NCBI GenBank assembly: GCA_002171925.1
Contig: NHIT01000020.1
Location: 2,383-12,097 of the forward strand
Direction of reading: 5' to 3'
Source of the DNA: Candidatus Pelagibacter sp. TMED196
Lineage (GTDB): Bacteria; Pseudomonadota; Alphaproteobacteria; Pelagibacterales; Pelagibacteraceae
DNA length: 9,715 nt
The notes under the pieces are model-generated. The model had not been told where the DNA came from. It was given only the letters and a program-made list of their open reading frames with translations, and ran no database searches. A program made the translations under genes and the position numbers. Shown piece by piece: positions 7,438-9,715 of this stretch; the first letter of the stretch is position 1; every line of letters begins with the position of its first letter.

Positions 7438-7711
7438 TCTTTGAGATTATTTCAGATTTGAATTTTTTAGCTTTTTTAGAAAGTTTAAAAGATTTTGCTG
7501 AACTTAAAAATTTATCAATTCCACCCTTGAAATCAACTGTTCTTAAAGCAGAATTAGATACCTTCAATTTGATATTCTTTTTTAAAGCCTCACTTTTAAA
7601 ACTTACTTTTTTGATACTAGGTAGAAACCTTCTTTTGGTTTTATTATTAGCATGACTAACGTTGTTACCTTTAATCGGTTTCTTGCCTGTAAGTTCACAT
7701 TTTTGAGTCAT
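7430..7711 (-). CDS. rpmB: 50S ribosomal protein L28
   Basis: L28 is a small basic protein of the large ribosomal subunit. The 93-residue product starts MTQKCELTGKKP and has the family core GNNVSHANNKTKRRFLP (15-31), which is close to the E. coli protein, followed by a VSNSALRTVD segment (51-60). The Lys-rich C-terminal tail is longer than in E. coli L28 but usual for alphaproteobacteria. It is the first gene of a two-gene minus-strand unit with the VUT-family transporter, which it overlaps by eight bases. A good sigma-70-like promoter lies directly upstream. In several alphaproteobacteria rpmB sits near cobT, so the neighbourhood looks ancestral (from memory). Confidence 0.97.
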   Translation of the reverse strand: MTQKCELTGKKPIKGNNVSHANNKTKRRFLPSIKKVSFKSEALKKNIKLKVSNSALRTVDFKGGIDKFLSSAKSFKLSKKAKKFKSEIISKNA

Positions 7712-7725
7712 AAATATTAAATAGG

Positions 7726-7754
7726 TATATAATTCCTGTAGGATATATAATCAA
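7726..7754 (-). promoter_or_regulatory. Sigma-70-like promoter of rpmB-yhhQ
   Basis: On the minus strand TTGATT (7754-7749) and TATATA (7731-7726) are separated by exactly 17 bases. The -10 box ends 14 bases before the rpmB ATG at 7711, so transcription would start near 7719 with a leader of only about eight bases. It is the best promoter-like pair in the window, and a ribosomal protein gene needs strong expression. Confidence 0.55.
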
Positions 7755-7769
7755 GTAAATATATGGCTA

Positions 7770-7798
7770 TTGACAATATGATAGGCAAATAATAGTAA
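7770..7798 (+). promoter_or_regulatory. Possible promoter of the TSUP transporter gene
   Basis: A perfect consensus -35 box TTGACA lies at 7770-7775. Seventeen bases on is TAGTAA (7793-7798), a poor -10 match, and it sits only five bases before the ATG, so either the real -10 is an upstream AT-rich hexamer or the transcript is leaderless. The hexamer is uncommon enough in this DNA to note, but the promoter is not certain. Confidence 0.35.
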
Positions 7799-7803
7799 GT
7801 TGA

Positions 7804-8910
7804 ATGGATTTTTTTCTTCCAGTGGCACAAGTTCAAGTTAGTATTTCGATAATTTTGATTTTAAGTTTAATTGTTGGCTTTATATCGGGTTTATTCGGTA
7901 TTGGAGGAGGTTTTTTAATGACCCCTGTTCTAATATTTTTGGGTATACCGCCGGCATTTGCAGTTGCTAATGAAGCAAATAATATTCTAGGAACATCGGT
8001 TTCGGGTGCCCTAACGCATTGGTTTAGGAAAACTCTTGATTACAAAATGGGATTAATAATTGTATTTGGAGGAGTTTTCGGAACGATTGTTGGAATGATA
8101 ATTTTTGGCTACCTAAAACAAAAAGGAATTGTAAATATTATTATATCTTTGGCATACATTTATATGTTGGTAATGATTGGAACATTAATGTTTGCAAAGG
8201 GGTGGAAAGAATTAAGTGAATTGAAAAAAAAAGTTGTTACAAAAAAGAAGGCCCATGACCACTATTGGATACACGGATTACCTTTAAGAGTTAGGTTTCA
8301 TAAATCAAAACTTTACGAGAGCGCAATAGTGCCTTTTATGTTAGGTTTTGTTGTTGGTATATTCGCATCTATTATGGGCGTTGGTGGAGCTTTTTTAATG
8401 GTACCAGCTATGATTTACATTATAGGTATGCCAACAAAATTAGTTCCTGGGACATCTCTTTTTGTAACAATTTTTATTACAGCATTTGTAGTAATTGGTC
8501 ATGCACTTAAATTTCAAACTATAGATTTTATTTTAGTAAGTATTTTGTTAACTGGTTCTATTTTAGGAGTGCATTTAGGACTAAAAGCTTCTGAAAGATT
8601 AAATGCTTCAGAGTATAAAACATTATTAGCCATTCTTTTACTTGGAGTTGGACTAATAATGGGTATAGAAGAATTTGTTTTAGAAAAGGGAAAAAGTTTG
8701 TTTACAGTTGGGAGCTCGGGCCAGATAGATAATAGACTTGGAGAAATAGTATTAAGTCTTTCGCAAAATTATCCAGTTTCATATGGTTTTTTATCTATAA
8801 TAATTGTAATTTTTGTTGGTATTGTTTTTTCTTATGCGAGAGAGCTAGTACATTATATTAGATTTGATATCGATAAAAAAAAGTACAATTTTTTTAAAAA
8901 ATCTAATTAG
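7804..8910 (+). CDS. TSUP (TauE/SafE) family membrane transporter
   Basis: TSUP proteins move small sulfur-containing or organic anions such as sulfite, sulfoacetate or thiosulfate across the inner membrane. This 368-residue protein shows the family's two inverted halves. Each starts with a glycine-rich motif: GLFGIGGGFLMTP (29-41) followed by NNILGTS, and IMGVGGAFLMVP (190-201) followed by PGTSLF. About eight or nine membrane spans are visible. A hydrophilic loop at about 132-170, rich in Lys and His (AHDHYWIHG), joins the halves, and an additional hydrophobic segment (about 327-345) is followed by a basic tail. It is longer than the 250-270 residues of minimal TSUP proteins because of the loop and this C-terminal extension. 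It is transcribed alone, divergent from rpmB and convergent with pyrD. Neighbours give no substrate clue. A sulfur-compound role is plausible but unproved. Confidence 0.88.
   Translation: MDFFLPVAQVQVSISIILILSLIVGFISGLFGIGGGFLMTPVLIFLGIPPAFAVANEANNILGTSVSGALTHWFRKTLDYKMGLIIVFGGVFGTIVGMIIFGYLKQKGIVNIIISLAYIYMLVMIGTLMFAKGWKELSELKKKVVTKKKAHDHYWIHGLPLRVRFHKSKLYESAIVPFMLGFVVGIFASIMGVGGAFLMVPAMIYIIGMPTKLVPGTSLFVTIFITAFVVIGHALKFQTIDFILVSILLTGSILGVHLGLKASERLNASEYKTLLAILLLGVGLIMGIEEFVLEKGKSLFTVGSSGQIDNRLGEIVLSLSQNYPVSYGFLSIIIVIFVGIVFSYARELVHYIRFDIDKKKYNFFKKSN
8903..8910. other. Shared palindromic stop overlap of the TSUP gene and pyrD
   Basis: CTAATTAG is a perfect eight-base palindrome whose two halves serve as the TAG stop of the TSUP gene (plus strand) and the TAG stop of pyrD (minus strand). 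It is the same arrangement as at the aroB/bolA junction, but with TAG in place of TAA. Confidence 0.9.
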
Positions 8911-9715
8911 AATTAGACCCAACTGCCTCTGTAACATTTTTAAAACCCTTTTCATTTAATTTTTGTATTAAATCTTTTTTTATTTCTTTTACTATCATTG
9001 GGCCTTTGTAAATCATTCCTGTGTATAATTGTACAGCGGAAGCACCTGCGGTTATTTTTTCAAAAGCAGCCTCCCCTGAATCGATGCCACCAACACCGAT
9101 TATTGGTATTTTTCCATTGAGTTTTTTATAAAATGTTTTGATCATTTTAGTAGACAAATCTTTTATAGGTTGACCAGAGAGACCACCTTTTTCACTTTTT
9201 TTACTATCTTGTAGTTTGTCTCTATTTTTATCAGAAGTGTTTGTTAGGATTATTCCATTTATGTTAGTTTTCAAAGATAAATCTACAATATTATTTATTG
9301 ATTGATCATCAAGATCAGGTGAAATTTTTAGAAGAAAAGATTTTTTAAAATTACTTTTTTCTCTTATTTCGTTTGTCTTTAAAAGTAGCTTTTCAAGATT
9401 TTCTTTATTATGAAAACTTCTTAATCCTTCTGTATTTGGAGAAGATATATTTATAGTAATATAGTCACCAATAGGAAAGAAAATTTTGGCACATAATAAA
9501 AAATCATTTAACATGTCATCTGTATCTTTATTCGGACCTATATTAATTCCTAGAAGTCCATTAGGCGTATTGTATTCAATTCTTTTTTTTATTATTTCTG
9601 AACCATCATTGTTAAATCCTAGTCTATTTATAAGTGCCTGGTCTTTCTCTAAACGAAAAACCCTTGGCTTTTCATTGCCATATTGTTTTTTTGGAGTTAC
9701 TGTTCCAACTTCTAC
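8903..9715 (-). CDS. pyrD: Dihydroorotate dehydrogenase (class 2), N-terminus cut off by window edge
   Basis: PyrD oxidises dihydroorotate to orotate, the fourth step of de novo pyrimidine synthesis; class 2 enzymes pass electrons through FMN to quinones at the inner membrane. The frame is open to the right edge and shows the last 270 residues, so about 70-80 N-terminal residues, including the membrane-associating helices, are missing. An internal ATG at 9514 is not the start, because coding with clear family sequence continues upstream. In visible numbering the first residues VEVGTVTPK match the class 2 core. NISSPNTEGLR (89-99) carries the serine used as catalytic base in class 2, LLKISPDL (128-135) has the FMN lysine, TNTSDKNR is at 158-165, KGGLSGQP at 176-183, and VGGIDSGEAAFE (208-219) with QLYTGMIYKGP (229-239) forms the FMN phosphate site. 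The class 2 call rests on that serine and the VGTVTPK segment. Confidence 0.96.
   Translation of the reverse strand, partial: VEVGTVTPKKQYGNEKPRVFRLEKDQALINRLGFNNDGSEIIKKRIEYNTPNGLLGINIGPNKDTDDMLNDFLLCAKIFFPIGDYITINISSPNTEGLRSFHNKENLEKLLLKTNEIREKSNFKKSFLLKISPDLDDQSINNIVDLSLKTNINGIILTNTSDKNRDKLQDSKKSEKGGLSGQPIKDLSTKMIKTFYKKLNGKIPIIGVGGIDSGEAAFEKITAGASAVQLYTGMIYKGPMIVKEIKKDLIQKLNEKGFKNVTEAVGSNSN

Noticed and set aside
7404..7655. Plus-strand open frame of 83 codons
   Set aside because: It is antisense to rpmB and the start of the VUT-family transporter gene, both firmly identified.
7712..7803. Possible small RNA or riboswitch in the longest non-coding gap
   Set aside because: The 92 bases are AT-rich with no GC stem or known aptamer pattern, and they are better explained by two divergent promoters.
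8885..8902. T-run followed by A-run before the TSUP stop as a terminator
   Set aside because: It is an AT-only inverted run inside the coding sequence without a GC stem; it could fold but is not a convincing intrinsic terminator.

Overview
The window is very AT-rich and tightly packed. Nearly all of it is coding, most neighbouring genes overlap or lie a few bases apart, and the longest non-coding stretch is 92 bases. Lysine, asparagine and isoleucine dominate the proteins. Together with the gene set and order (aroK-aroB, bolA, a J-domain gene, cobS-cobT, rpmB), this points to a streamlined marine alphaproteobacterium of the SAR11/Pelagibacter type. That assignment comes from recognising the families, not from a search.

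Layout from left to right. On the minus strand, a 59-residue single-span membrane protein is followed by a large secreted or periplasmic protein of unknown function that runs off the left edge (1..1614). On the plus strand, aroK and aroB overlap by 14 bases (1680..3291) and encode two steps of the shikimate pathway. bolA (minus, 3284..3535) meets aroB tail to tail. On the plus strand follows a compact trio of a zinc-finger-like J-domain protein, the AAA+ ATPase CobS and the VWA-domain protein CobT (3570..6833). On the minus strand, rpmB (ribosomal protein L28) is followed by an overlapping VUT-family transporter, probably for queuosine precursors (6838..7711). A TSUP (TauE/SafE) anion transporter is on the plus strand (7804..8910), and the 3' part of pyrD (dihydroorotate dehydrogenase) is on the minus strand and runs off the right edge.

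Most of this is housekeeping: aromatic amino acid and pyrimidine synthesis, a ribosomal protein, and iron-sulfur or redox maintenance through BolA. The part most worth a second look is the J-domain/CobS/CobT trio. CobS and CobT are known as the ATPase side of cobaltochelatase, but SAR11-type cells are generally thought not to make cobalamin de novo, and no cobN is present here. The trio may therefore serve another client. The second is the uncharacterised envelope gene pair at the left edge. I see no mobile element, CRISPR array, tRNA, rRNA or riboswitch, and nothing that looks like a wholly new system.
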